A stretch of 64,000 nucleotides of DNA. Origin: Chitinophagaceae bacterium. GTDB lineage: Bacteria; Bacteroidota; Bacteroidia; Chitinophagales; Chitinophagaceae. The position numbers and the translations under genes are program-made. The notes beneath the pieces are model-generated. The model was not told the origin of the DNA. It ran no database searches and saw only the letters and a list, made by a program, of their open reading frames with translations. Position 1 is the first letter of the stretch; every line of letters begins with the position of its first letter. Positions 55,554 to 64,000 of this stretch are shown here, one piece after another. The stretch is from positions 1-64,000 of the forward strand of contig CANNJE010000003.1 of the NCBI GenBank assembly GCA_947504605.1, read 5' to 3'.

Positions 55554-57077
55554 ATGAAACGTTTTAGCAAGGTACTTTGTTCAGTTGTATTAATGATAGC
55601 AACAAATATTGCCACAGCACAAAATATTACCTATTCCGTAGTGCACAATGAAAGTGCCAGTGAAGCTAATTTTGAAATTCTGGGGAAAGTAGGGGCTAAT
55701 TTTCTTGTTTTTAAAAATATAAGCTGGAAAAGTATCCTACAGGTTTTTGATAAAGACATGAAAGAATTGAGAAATGAGCGTATAAAATTTTTGCCCGAAA
55801 AAGTATTGAATGTAGACTTTATAACCTATCCCGGATATTTTGTAATGGTATACCAGTACAAAAAAAATACAGTTGTTTATTGCGATGCAGTAAAGATGGA
55901 TGCCAACGGGCAGCAGCTGGGAAATATTATCAATATCGATACAACAAGGGTGGGTATGATATCGGGTGCAGATATTTACAGTACCATTTACAGCGAGGAT
56001 AAAAAGAATATTCTTATTTATAAAATGCATGAGAAAAATGAAAAACTGCATGTGGTAACCAAATTGTATAATCCTGAGTTGCAATTACAGGATAGCACCC
56101 GTTCTGTTATACCTTTTAACGAAAGGAGGGAGTTGTACAGCCCATTTCAAATAGCCAACGATGGTACAATTTTTTTTACGAAGGAAACCAAACCCAATTC
56201 AAGAGAAAATATCAGTGAGCTCGAAGTAATTACCAATAAGGCAAAATCAAATTTGTTTAGGTCTACAGCCATTAACCTGGAGAAAAAATTTATAGATGGG
56301 GTACAAATAAAAATTGATAACCGCAATAACAATTATATCATCAATTCCTTTTATTACCAGGAAAAAAGGACAGAAAGTATTGAAGGTATTTTTTCGGCAC
56401 TAATGAGCAAACAAACCGATTCAGTTAAAACCAGGTTCAACCGTTTTGATGATTCTTTAAGGGTTAAATTTACCAGTACGGGACAATACCGTTTTGCATT
56501 TGATAATTTATTTTTAAAAAATACTTTTGTAAAAAGAGATGGAGGGTATGTTTTAGTAGCAGAAGATTATTCAACCCAAACAATGGGTAATAACAATAGC
56601 TGGAACCGATGGGATTATCTATATGGCAATCCTTATTCCGTTACCAACGATTATTATTATTGGAATAACCCGTATTACAGGTACAATCGGTTTAACACAT
56701 ACAATAATACAAGGAGTACCAGGTATTATTATGACAATATCCTGATCCTTAGTATAGACAGTACATTAAAACCCAGTTGGAGCAATGTGATATTAAAAAG
56801 CCAGACAGATGATGATAACGATGGTTTTTTATCTTATGGTATTTTAAATGCCGGAGCAGAAATTAATTTTCTCTACATAGAAAAGGAAAGGAATTCCCAG
56901 ATCATCAGCAACCAAAGTATATCTACCTACGGTAAGCTATATCGTTATCCTACTTTAAAAAGCAGAGAATCGGGTTACCAGTTTATGCCAAGGCTGGCCA
57001 AACAGGTGGGCGCAAAACAAATGATTGTGCCTTGTGTTTATAGAGGAAATATCTGTTTCGCAAGAGTTGATTTTTGA
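55554..57077 (+). CDS. secreted protein of unknown function with Tyr/Asn-rich segment
   Basis: 507 residues starting with a signal peptide (FSKVLCSVVLMIATNIATAQ). The body looks beta-rich and has no motif I recognise. Residues about 343-395 are strongly enriched in Tyr, Asn and Trp (for example NPYYRYNRFNTYNNT), a low-complexity insert in an otherwise ordinary sequence. The last residues (GNICFARVDF) are not a sorting domain. Similar-looking orphan secreted proteins occur in Bacteroidota. Confidence 0.8.
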   Translation: MKRFSKVLCSVVLMIATNIATAQNITYSVVHNESASEANFEILGKVGANFLVFKNISWKSILQVFDKDMKELRNERIKFLPEKVLNVDFITYPGYFVMVYQYKKNTVVYCDAVKMDANGQQLGNIINIDTTRVGMISGADIYSTIYSEDKKNILIYKMHEKNEKLHVVTKLYNPELQLQDSTRSVIPFNERRELYSPFQIANDGTIFFTKETKPNSRENISELEVITNKAKSNLFRSTAINLEKKFIDGVQIKIDNRNNNYIINSFYYQEKRTESIEGIFSALMSKQTDSVKTRFNRFDDSLRVKFTSTGQYRFAFDNLFLKNTFVKRDGGYVLVAEDYSTQTMGNNNSWNRWDYLYGNPYSVTNDYYYWNNPYYRYNRFNTYNNTRSTRYYYDNILILSIDSTLKPSWSNVILKSQTDDDNDGFLSYGILNAGAEINFLYIEKERNSQIISNQSISTYGKLYRYPTLKSRESGYQFMPRLAKQVGAKQMIVPCVYRGNICFARVDF

Positions 57078-57174
57078 GAATAAAGATTGGAAGTTCTTAA
57101 ATTTCTTACATTCTGTTTATTTGCTCATTTTTGCAAAGTCTATTAAATATTATTTTACTTAATACAAATCAATA

Positions 57175-58155
57175 GTGACAGGCATTTTTAAATCAAATAG
57201 CCCTTCTAATAATTTTTTCCTGTTGCTATATGGCATCGTTATAAAATTTTTCCTATTCCTGCATCCGGTATTGCCAAAGCTGCAAAGCTCAGACGGGCCA
57301 TTGTATAGTTCATTTATTTTATGGATGAAGGGAACATTCTCGGGGTTTCCAATCATATTTTCCATCATTAGTTTTTTATTGATATTTATTCAGGCCATCA
57401 TTTTTAATAAAACGGTTAATGACCAGCGGATGCTGCAAAAGCCCAATTATTTGACGGGTATGGCTTACCTGCTCATCACAACCTTGTTTGGCGAATGGTT
57501 TGCTTTATCGGCCGCTTTAATAGTAAATACGATAATCGTTTGGGTTTGGGCAAGGCTTTGTACGTTGCACAATAATAATTCCGCAAAAACTACTATTTAT
57601 AACCTTGGGCTTGCTATTGGCATAAGTTGTTTTATATACTATCCGGCTATTCTATTTACTTTATTATTTATTGTAGGGATTGGGATAACACGTCCGTTTA
57701 AATTAAATGAATGGTTGATTGGTTTGCTGGGCATTACAACCCCCTTTTATTTTTTTGCTGCATGGTTGTTTCTTTCTAATCAGTGGAATAGCTTTCATTA
57801 TCCGGGAGCTTTAATATCTACGCCCATTTTTGTAAACTTCCAATGGGCAATGGCTGCCATCATATTGGTTTCTTTAGCTATACTTTTTGGAGTATATTTT
57901 ATTCAGTTTAATATACGCCGGCAAATAGTTCAAACCCGCAAAAGCTGGCAGTTGCTCTATTTATACCTGCTGGTAGCTGCTTTTATTCCATTTGTAAATG
58001 CTGGCCACAGCTTTAGCAGTTGGATTTTAATGGCGGTACCTGTTTCGCTTATTACTGGCAGTGCGCTCTTTTATCCGGATAGAAAGTGGTTTCCTACCAT
58101 AATACATTGGGGAATGGTGGCTCTTATCATTGGGTTATCTTATTTCATAAAATAA
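57175..58155 (+). CDS. DUF6427-like multi-pass membrane protein
   Basis: 326 residues with roughly nine membrane helices; GTG start at 57175, the only good start before the first helix. The N-terminal FKSNSPSNNFFLLLYGIVIKF and RPFKLNEWLIGLLGITTPFYF resemble the Bacteroidota DUF6427 family, sometimes mis-named as carotene oxygenases. Function unknown. It lies directly upstream of purQ, which has its own promoter box after it. Confidence 0.7.
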   Translation: MTGIFKSNSPSNNFFLLLYGIVIKFFLFLHPVLPKLQSSDGPLYSSFILWMKGTFSGFPIIFSIISFLLIFIQAIIFNKTVNDQRMLQKPNYLTGMAYLLITTLFGEWFALSAALIVNTIIVWVWARLCTLHNNNSAKTTIYNLGLAIGISCFIYYPAILFTLLFIVGIGITRPFKLNEWLIGLLGITTPFYFFAAWLFLSNQWNSFHYPGALISTPIFVNFQWAMAAIILVSLAILFGVYFIQFNIRRQIVQTRKSWQLLYLYLLVAAFIPFVNAGHSFSSWILMAVPVSLITGSALFYPDRKWFPTIIHWGMVALIIGLSYFIK

Positions 58156-58171
58156 ATTCGGCTTGTAGTTG

Positions 58172-58179
58172 TACTTTTG
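58172..58179 (+). promoter_or_regulatory. -7 promoter box before purQ
   Basis: TACTTTTG matches TANNTTTG, 25 bp before the purQ ATG, just after the preceding gene ends. Confidence 0.5.
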
Positions 58180-58204
58180 CCGTTCTATACTAAAACAGAT
58201 TCAT

Positions 58205-58867
58205 ATGAAATTTGGTGTTGTTGTTTTTCCGGGTTCTAATTGCGACAGGGATATGATAGATGCCTTGCAAAATGATTTGAAACAGGAAGTGATTCCTTTG
58301 TGGCATAAGGATAAGGACATTAGCATGTTTACTACAGACGACTGTATTGTATTGCCGGGTGGTTTTAGTTATGGTGATTACCTGCGTTGCGGGGCCATAG
58401 CACGCTTTAGTCCAATGATGCAAAGTGTGATAGAATTTGCCAATAGGGGCGGCAAGGTATTGGGTGTATGTAATGGATTCCAAATTTTATGCGAAAGTGG
58501 CCTTTTGCCAGGTGTTTTGCTTCGCAATGCCAATCAAAAATTTATTTGCAAAAATGTATTTATAAAAAATGGGGATGATGGAGCTTTAAAAATACCCATT
58601 GCTCATGGCGAAGGAAGGTATTATGCCAGCGATGAAGTGTTGCAACAGTTAGAAGCTAATAACCAGGTAATTTACCGTTATTGCTCAGAGGGTGGAGACA
58701 TAAATGAAGAAAGTAATCCTAATGGTACTGTTTTAAATATTGCAGGAATTTGTAACGAAGGGAAAAATGTTTTTGGAATGATGCCTCATCCGGAAAGAGC
58801 CTGTAGCGAAAGTTTGCACAATATTGATGGTAAAATAGTGTTTAAGACACTGTTTGGCCTTTCTTAA
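58205..58867 (+). CDS. purQ: phosphoribosylformylglycinamidine synthase subunit PurQ
   Basis: Glutaminase subunit of the three-part FGAM synthase (PurSQL type), purine pathway. Started at the ATG at 58205 (MKFGVVVFPGSNCDRDM), 220 residues; the longer TTG frame overlaps the promoter box. Class I glutaminase triad: Cys in LGVCNGFQIL, and His and Glu in MMPHPERACSE. PGGFSYGDYLRCGAIA is diagnostic. purL and purS are not in the window. Confidence 0.96.
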   Translation: MKFGVVVFPGSNCDRDMIDALQNDLKQEVIPLWHKDKDISMFTTDDCIVLPGGFSYGDYLRCGAIARFSPMMQSVIEFANRGGKVLGVCNGFQILCESGLLPGVLLRNANQKFICKNVFIKNGDDGALKIPIAHGEGRYYASDEVLQQLEANNQVIYRYCSEGGDINEESNPNGTVLNIAGICNEGKNVFGMMPHPERACSESLHNIDGKIVFKTLFGLS

Positions 58868-58912
58868 TAATTTTATTAACATCTATTAACAGACAATACT
58901 GTGCAAGTGATT

Positions 58913-58920
58913 TAGATTTG
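58913..58920 (+). promoter_or_regulatory. -7 promoter box before the DsbD N-domain gene
   Basis: TAGATTTG matches TANNTTTG, 18 bp before the ATG at 58939. Confidence 0.45.
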
Positions 58921-58938
58921 CATTAAACAAATACAAAA

Positions 58939-59394
58939 ATGAAAAAAATATACCTCGCCATCCTGTCTTTTTTTATTGTTGCTGCAGTGTCTGCACAAAT
59001 TGAGAATCCGGTAAAATGGTCTTACACTGCCAAAAAGGTATCTGATAAAGTGTATGACATTTATGTAACAGCTACATTAGACCCACACTGGCATATATAT
59101 GCGCAGGAGGCTGGAGATGGTCCTGAACCAACATCGTTAACTTTTGGTAAAAACCCTTTGGTAAGTTTTGAAGGGAAAACAAAGGAAGAAGGAAAATTGG
59201 AAAAGCAGTATGATGAAAATTTTAAATCGGTACTTAAGTTTTACAGCAGTAAAGTAAGTTTTGTACAAAGGATAAAATTAAAATCTGCGGTTACTACTGT
59301 GGTAAAAGGAAGTGTAAATTTTATGGTATGTAATGACCATAAATGCCTTCCTCCAAAAGAGGTTCCTTTTACAGTTAAAATAGGTGGAAAATAA
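58939..59394 (+). CDS. stand-alone DsbD N-terminal (alpha) domain protein
   Basis: 151 residues: signal peptide (YLAILSFFIVAAVSAQ) and one DsbD-alpha-like beta-sandwich (WSYTAKKVSDKVYDIYVTAT, HWHIYAQEAGDGPEPT). Two cysteines, Cys131 and Cys136 (MVCNDHKCLPP), occupy the place of the DsbD-alpha redox pair (C-x4-C here, C-x5-C in E. coli). It should be a periplasmic thiol-disulfide shuttle that takes electrons from DsbD and passes them to clients. It is immediately upstream of dsbD, but a terminator hairpin separates them. Confidence 0.9.
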   Translation: MKKIYLAILSFFIVAAVSAQIENPVKWSYTAKKVSDKVYDIYVTATLDPHWHIYAQEAGDGPEPTSLTFGKNPLVSFEGKTKEEGKLEKQYDENFKSVLKFYSSKVSFVQRIKLKSAVTTVVKGSVNFMVCNDHKCLPPKEVPFTVKIGGK

Positions 59395-59412
59395 ATTTTC
59401 AAATATTCTTTT

Positions 59413-59439
59413 AATCCCGATTGAATCGGGATTTTTTTA
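59413..59439 (+). terminator. intrinsic terminator between the DsbD N-domain gene and dsbD
   Basis: AATCCCGAT (59413-59421) and ATCGGGATT (59425-59433) form a 9-bp stem with a TGA loop and T run, 18 bp after the first stop and 17 bp before the dsbD start. It may give higher expression of the small upstream protein than of DsbD. Confidence 0.85.
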
Positions 59440-59455
59440 TAAAACCAATTTTTCG

Positions 59456-61420
59456 ATGCATTTACATTTTTCAATTATCAGGACACTTGTTTTATCCTTT
59501 TTTTTCTTTTCGGCCTCAGCGCAGGATAGCAGTAATATTAGCTGGACAAGCAGTATTACTAAAATTGCAGATAGCAATTATGAGATTCTTTTAAAGGGTC
59601 AGATTAAAAAAGGCTTTCATATTTATGCAAAAGATGAAGCAGATGGGTTAAGTGGTTTAACCATCAATATTAAAGATGAGGCAGTAAAGCAGGGTACTTT
59701 ACAAATTCTTTCAACGCTAAAAGATTATGCAGATCCCATCTTTACAAATTCAAAAAAAATTATTTCAGATAATATAGAAGTAAAATTGCCGGTTACAATT
59801 TCTGGAGCAGCACCTGCGGCTGTGAAATTGCATCTTACTTATGAAGTTGCCGACACAGAAAATTTTATTCCGGAAGAACAAAATATTTCTTTACCAGTAG
59901 AAGCCGGAGCTGTCGCTAAAGTGAATAGCAGGATATTAATTTCAACCATTAATCTTGAAAAGCCATTATCAGATTGTAAAGTGGCTTCTTCTTCTGCAGC
60001 ATCAAGCGATACAAAATCAAAAGGACTGATTACCCTGTTTGCCTTGGGTTTTTTGGGTGGGCTGGTAGCACTACTAACTCCTTGTGTATTTCCAATGATT
60101 CCATTAACGGTATCTTTTTTTACCAAGAAAGCAACCAATAGAAAGGCTGGTATTCGCAACGCTTTTCTCTATGGCTTTTTTATCTTCTTTATTTATGTTT
60201 TACTCAGTTTGCCTTTTCATTTTCTGGATAGTTTAAATCCGGAAATATTAAATAATATTTCTACCAATGTTTACCTGAATATTTTCTTTTTTGTAATCTT
60301 TATTGTATTTGCATTATCCTTTTTTGGATTTTATGAGATTACATTACCTGGCAGCATGAGCAGTGGTGCCGATAGCAAAGCGGGAGCCGGTAACATTATT
60401 GGTATCTTTTTTATGGCATTAACACTTGCACTGGTTTCCTTTTCATGTACTGGTCCAATCCTTGGGTCCTTGCTGGCAGGCTCTTTATCTGCCGACGGAG
60501 GAGCTATGCAGCTAACTTCTGGTATGGCAGGATTTGGCCTTGCCTTGGCTTTACCTTTTGCGTTGTTTGCGTTGTTTCCAAACCTGCTGAGTTCGTTGCC
60601 AAAATCGGGAGGATGGTTAAATACCGTTAAAGTGGTTTTAGGATTTATAGAACTGGCTTTGGCTTTTAAATTTCTTTCAAATGCCGATTTGGTGATGCAT
60701 TGGGGTTTATTGAAAAGGGAGATTTTTATTGGAATCTGGGTATTGGTATTTGCGTGCTTAACTTTATACCTGTTGGGAGTGATCAGTTTTAAGCATGATT
60801 CTCCTATGAAAAAACTTCCCCGTTTAAGATTGTTATTGGGAATTGTTACCGGTTTATTTACCCTTTACCTGGTGCCGGGTGTAACCAATACAAAATGGGC
60901 AAATCTTTCTTTGATCAGTGGGTTTCCGCCACCATTATATTACAGTATTTATCATAAAAATTCGGATTGTATCCTTTCATTAAACTGTACGAAAGATTAT
61001 GAACAGGGATTAAAAATGGCAAAAGAACAGAATAAGCCAATCCTGCTGGATTTTACGGGATACGCCTGTGTAAATTGCCGTCGTATGGAGGAGAATGTAT
61101 GGACCGATCCTGCGGTCTATAATTTATTATTAGAAAAATACATTATTGTTTCGTTGTATGTGGATGATAAAAAAGAATTACCTGTTGCAGACCAATTTAC
61201 TTATACTACAAAAGACGGCTTGCAAAAAGAAATTATAACGGTGGGGGATAAGTGGGCAACTTTTGAAACGGAGAATTTTAAAAATAATGCTCAGCCATGG
61301 TATGCCCTTATTAATACAAATGAGGAATTGTTGACTCATCCTGCGGGTTATGTACCCGATGAAAAGGAATACTTAGAATGGCTTAAATGTGGAGCAGAAA
61401 CTTTCTACAATAAAAAGTAG
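59456..61420 (+). CDS. dsbD: thiol:disulfide interchange protein DsbD (N-domain lacks redox cysteines)
   Basis: 654 residues from the ATG at 59456, the start that gives a signal peptide; a longer frame runs back through the terminator. Periplasmic N-domain (about 20-150), an 8-helix membrane domain (about 195-460) with the paired cysteines Cys210 (LTPCVFPM) and Cys331 (FSCTGP), and a thioredoxin-like C-domain with Cys538-x-x-Cys541 (YACVNCRRME). In the N-domain the position of the redox pair reads VADTENFIPEE: both cysteines are replaced. DsbD carries electrons from cytoplasmic thioredoxin to the periplasm. Confidence 0.94.
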   Translation: MHLHFSIIRTLVLSFFFFSASAQDSSNISWTSSITKIADSNYEILLKGQIKKGFHIYAKDEADGLSGLTINIKDEAVKQGTLQILSTLKDYADPIFTNSKKIISDNIEVKLPVTISGAAPAAVKLHLTYEVADTENFIPEEQNISLPVEAGAVAKVNSRILISTINLEKPLSDCKVASSSAASSDTKSKGLITLFALGFLGGLVALLTPCVFPMIPLTVSFFTKKATNRKAGIRNAFLYGFFIFFIYVLLSLPFHFLDSLNPEILNNISTNVYLNIFFFVIFIVFALSFFGFYEITLPGSMSSGADSKAGAGNIIGIFFMALTLALVSFSCTGPILGSLLAGSLSADGGAMQLTSGMAGFGLALALPFALFALFPNLLSSLPKSGGWLNTVKVVLGFIELALAFKFLSNADLVMHWGLLKREIFIGIWVLVFACLTLYLLGVISFKHDSPMKKLPRLRLLLGIVTGLFTLYLVPGVTNTKWANLSLISGFPPPLYYSIYHKNSDCILSLNCTKDYEQGLKMAKEQNKPILLDFTGYACVNCRRMEENVWTDPAVYNLLLEKYIIVSLYVDDKKELPVADQFTYTTKDGLQKEIITVGDKWATFETENFKNNAQPWYALINTNEELLTHPAGYVPDEKEYLEWLKCGAETFYNKK

Positions 61421-61430
61421 CATATAAAAA

Positions 61431-61460
61431 AGCCTCGTCTTTAAGATGAGGCTTTTTCTT
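61431..61460. terminator. bidirectional terminator between dsbD and sigma factor gene
   Basis: AGCCTCGTCT (61431-61440) and AGATGAGGCT (61444-61453) form a 10-bp stem (one G-T pair) with A and T runs on either side, between convergent genes. Confidence 0.88.
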
Positions 61461-61484
61461 TGGGGGTTAAAGAACAATTTAATA

Positions 61485-62066
61485 TTATAATGCAATTTGT
61501 TTTTCAGTCATCATTTTGCGCAGGTTAATTAAACCATAACGCATTCTTCCCAATGCAGTATTGATGCTGCAGTTAGTAAGTGCAGAAATTTCTTTGAAAC
61601 TTAAATCAGCGAAGTGGCGCATGATTATTACTTCTCTTTGATCTTCTGGTAATAGATCTACCATTTTTCTAATTTTATCATGACTTTGTTCAGCCATCAT
61701 TTTTTGATCAGCACCTGGTTCAAAGAAGTTTAGGACTTCAAAAATATCACGGTCATCACTTGTTTTGATAGAAGGACTGCGTTTAACTTTTCTAAAATGA
61801 TCTACACAAAGATTGTGAGCGATACGCATAGCCCATGGTAAGAATTTTCCTTCATCAGAATAACGTCCACCTCTTAAAGTGTCGATGATGCGGATAAAAA
61901 CATCCTGGAAAATATCTTCGGCTAGGTATTTGTCTTTTACCAATAAATAGATAGAGGTAAAAATTTTGTCTTTGTAGCGTACTACTAAAGTTGAAAGGGC
62001 ATCAGCGTCGCCATTCATGTAAAGATGTACCAGCTGTTGATCGGTAAGGTTGATTAGGCATTTCAT
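61485..62066 (-). CDS. sigma-70 family RNA polymerase sigma factor (ECF-type)
   Basis: 193 residues with the two-domain ECF layout. Region 2: VVRYKDKIFTSIYLLVKDKYLAEDIFQDVFIRI and GKFLPWAMRIAHNLCVDHFRK. Region 4: LLPEDQREVIIMRHFADLSFKEIS with the helix-turn-helix TNCSINTALGRMRYGLINL. No anti-sigma gene is adjacent, so its control is not obvious. It is divergent from uvrA across 295 bp. Confidence 0.93.
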   Translation of the reverse strand: MKCLINLTDQQLVHLYMNGDADALSTLVVRYKDKIFTSIYLLVKDKYLAEDIFQDVFIRIIDTLRGGRYSDEGKFLPWAMRIAHNLCVDHFRKVKRSPSIKTSDDRDIFEVLNFFEPGADQKMMAEQSHDKIRKMVDLLPEDQREVIIMRHFADLSFKEISALTNCSINTALGRMRYGLINLRKMMTEKQIAL

Positions 62067-62252
62067 AACTTCTACAGTTTTGATGGTTTAGGACTTAATT
62101 TTTGTTAAGTAACCAATAAGAGGAAAATAGATCGTAGAAGTCTTTAGGTAGGCATTCAACGGCTGTTCACTTTATTGGATATTGGACCATAAAAGTAGGA
62201 GCAAATTTTATATCAACCAATACTTTTTTAATCTTTTTTCAAAAATTGAGTA

Positions 62253-62295
62253 TAAGTACTAAGTGCTAGTAATACTACGTACGTAGGAGTACTTA
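62253..62295. promoter_or_regulatory. nested palindromes between sigma factor and uvrA genes
   Basis: CTACGTACGTAG (62275-62286) is a perfect 12-bp palindrome. It is flanked by TAAGTACT (62253-62260) and its complement AGTACTTA (62288-62295). The 295-bp divergent region has no ORF. Operator or cruciform function is inference. Confidence 0.4.
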
Positions 62296-62348
62296 GCTCT
62301 ATTTTTAATATTTTTCTCACATATAAATCTTAACTCGCTCGCTTACAG

Positions 62349-62356
62349 TAATTTTG
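62349..62356 (+). promoter_or_regulatory. possible -7 promoter box before uvrA
   Basis: TAATTTTG matches TANNTTTG but ends only 5 bp before the ATG, implying a leaderless or very short-leader transcript if real. Confidence 0.35.
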
Positions 62357-62361
62357 TAGAA

Positions 62362-64000
62362 ATGAGTAAACTTATTACTACAAAAAAAGTAAAGGAAAAG
62401 CCAGCAGCCTCTTTTTCCGGCAATCAGATTCTTATCAAGGGTGCAAGGGTACATAATCTTAAAAATGTTACGGTAACGATTCCTAGAAATAAATTAGTAG
62501 TCGTTACTGGTGTTTCCGGTTCAGGAAAATCTTCATTAACGATCGATACTTTATTTGCAGAAGGACAACGTCGGTATGCAGAAAGTTTGAGTGCTTATGC
62601 AAGGCAGTTTATGCAGCGTATGAACAAACCTGATGTGGATTATATCAAAGGCCTTTGTCCTGCAATTGCAATAGAACAAAAAGTAATTACCCGCACACCC
62701 CGTAGCACTGTTGGTAGTATGACGGAGATATATGATTATCTGCGTTTGTTATTTGCGAGAGCTGGCAAAACTATTTCGCCTGTAAGTGGCAGAATAGTTA
62801 AGAAGGATGATGTGCCAGATGTTATTAAAGCAATACAGGAATGTAAGGAAGGAGACAGGATATTAATTTTGGCTGTCTTTAAAAGTCATGCCAACAGAGA
62901 TTTAAAAGAAGAGTTGAATATATTATTACAAAAAGGATTCTCTAGATTATATGAAGAAGGAGAAATAATAAGGATTGAGGATTTGTTGGAAAATTCGCGA
63001 TCCGATAATAAGAAGCGGGATACATTTATACTCATTGATCGGCTCGTAAAAAAAGATTTTGATGAAGATGATTTGCATCGGATTGCAGATTCGGTGGGGT
63101 TGGCATTTTATGAAGGGGAAGGTGTTATGCATATTGAGATTAACAATAAAAAGAAATTATACTTCAGTAATAAATTTGAATTGGATGGAATGAGTTTTGA
63201 AGAACCTGTTCCCAATTTATTTTCTTTTAATAACCCTTTTGGCGCATGTCCGGTATGCGAAGGGTTTTCTCAAATTCTAGGACTTGATCCTGATCTCATT
63301 ATTCCCGATAAAAGATTAAGCCTGTATGAAGGTGCTGTTGCACCATGGAAGGGCGAAAAGATGGGAGAATGGAAAGAAGCATTTATTCGTGCGGCAAAGA
63401 AATTTGACTTCCCTGTACATAAACCCATCATGGATCTCACGGGGAAACAACTCAATGATCTTTGGCAAGGAAATAGTCATGTGAATGGAATCAATGATTT
63501 TTTTAAAGAAGTAGAACAGAATTTATATAAAGTACAATACAGGGTAATGCTAAGCAGGTATCGTGGTAGAACCCTTTGCACAGATTGTCATGGATACCGT
63601 TTGAGAAAGGAAGCATTGTATGTAAAAGTTGGAGAAAGGCATATTGGTGAATTGTGTCAAATGCCTGTAAAAGATTTGCAGGATTGGTTTGATAATCTTA
63701 AGCTTAGCAAATATGACGAGCAGGTGGCCAAAAGAATTCTTCTGGAAATTCATCATCGTTTAAAAACTTTGATTGATGTGGGCTTGGGGTACCTTACTTT
63801 AAGCCGATTGGCCAACTCATTGAGCGGCGGCGAAAGCCAGCGTATTCAACTCACAAGAAGTCTTGGAAGTAATCTTACCAACTCCCTCTATATTTTAGAT
63901 GAGCCTTCCATTGGTCTGCATAGCAGAGATACCGAAAAATTGATAGTAGTATTAAAAGAACTAAGGGATTTGGGTAACACGGTAGTTGTGGTAGAACATG
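62362..64000 (+). CDS. uvrA: excinuclease ABC subunit A, 5' part (runs off the window)
   Basis: DNA-damage recognition ATPase of nucleotide excision repair. The ATG at 62362 opens a frame that remains open to the window end (546 codons visible of about 940). After a short basic N-terminal tail, [20 protein letters not shown] and Walker [10 protein letters not shown] (from about residue 50) begin NBD1. [17 protein letters not shown], the first zinc-site cysteines CPVCEGF and CTDCHGYRL, the ABC signature [11 protein letters not shown] and Walker [14 protein letters not shown] follow. The window stops just after VVVVEH. Confidence 0.97.
   Translation, partial: MSKLITTKKVKEKPAASFSGNQILIKGARVHNLKNVTVTIPRNKLVVVTGVSGSGKSSLTIDTLFAEGQRRYAESLSAYARQFMQRMNKPDVDYIKGLCPAIAIEQKVITRTPRSTVGSMTEIYDYLRLLFARAGKTISPVSGRIVKKDDVPDVIKAIQECKEGDRILILAVFKSHANRDLKEELNILLQKGFSRLYEEGEIIRIEDLLENSRSDNKKRDTFILIDRLVKKDFDEDDLHRIADSVGLAFYEGEGVMHIEINNKKKLYFSNKFELDGMSFEEPVPNLFSFNNPFGACPVCEGFSQILGLDPDLIIPDKRLSLYEGAVAPWKGEKMGEWKEAFIRAAKKFDFPVHKPIMDLTGKQLNDLWQGNSHVNGINDFFKEVEQNLYKVQYRVMLSRYRGRTLCTDCHGYRLRKEALYVKVGERHIGELCQMPVKDLQDWFDNLKLSKYDEQVAKRILLEIHHRLKTLIDVGLGYLTLSRLANSLSGGESQRIQLTRSLGSNLTNSLYILDEPSIGLHSRDTEKLIVVLKELRDLGNTVVVVEH

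Noticed and set aside
59384..59455. N-terminal extension of DsbD starting at 59384
   Set aside because: It overlaps the previous gene's end and reads through a terminator hairpin; the ATG at 59456 gives a proper signal peptide.

Overview
The window is AT-rich bacterial DNA from a member of the Bacteroidota, most likely of the Chitinophagaceae type (inference). The reasons are a secreted protein with a CHU_C/type IX secretion C-terminal domain, several TANNTTTG-type -7 promoter boxes close to start codons, few Shine-Dalgarno sequences, an atpD-atpC pair standing apart from the rest of the ATP synthase, an enlarged MraY, and a MurE with the DNPR motif of meso-diaminopimelate ligases. I see no rRNA, tRNA, CRISPR array, insertion sequence or prophage. 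Nearly everything is chromosomal core or lineage-typical gene content.

Layout. 1-7.3 kb: the 3' part of dxs, an L,D-transpeptidase-like protein, then a leftward run (SGNH hydrolase, pirin, scpA, mscL) in which most genes are separated by hairpins, a DMT exporter and a small lipoprotein. 7.4-11 kb: atpD-atpC, a PlsC-like acyltransferase and yqgE. 11.1-29.9 kb: an orphan sensor kinase followed by a complete division and cell wall cluster in the order mraZ, rsmH, ftsL-like, ftsI, murE, mraY, murD, ftsW, murG, murC, ftsQ, ftsA, ftsZ, closed by a strong terminator after ftsZ. These genes make lipid II from UDP-MurNAc-dipeptide onward, polymerise and cross-link it at the septum, and build the Z ring. 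murF, murB and ddl are absent from the cluster.

29.9-46.1 kb: small membrane protein, TSUP permease, di-haem peroxidase, an exported PPC-domain lipoprotein with a secreted esterase, kup, rhodanese, two tandem alpha/beta hydrolases, two S66 LD-carboxypeptidase paralogues flanking a large type IX-secreted adhesin-like protein, and metG. 46.1-52.5 kb: a phosphoglycerol-transferase-type membrane sulfatase divergent from a GDPD-like membrane-anchored protein, a decayed WG-repeat lipoprotein pseudogene, a FadN-type beta-oxidation protein and a LURP-one-like protein. 52.7-64 kb: an ABC exporter pair, a TIGR01777 epimerase, an unknown secreted protein, a DUF6427-like membrane protein, purQ, a two-gene DsbD system, an ECF-type sigma factor and the 5' part of uvrA.

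Most interesting observations: (1) three exact AAAGTG(T/G) units at 10-bp period plus a fourth degenerate one directly upstream of mraZ, matching the known MraZ operator type; (2) DnaA-box-like 9-mers in the same short intergenic region; (3) a DsbD whose own N-terminal domain has lost both redox cysteines, beside a free-standing DsbD N-domain protein that keeps them; (4) the divergent phosphoglycerol transferase/GDPD-like pair with 7 bp between start codons; (5) perfect palindromes upstream of pirin and uvrA. I found no clear evidence for an entirely new multi-gene system. The best novelty candidates are the regulatory architecture ahead of mraZ and the split DsbD.
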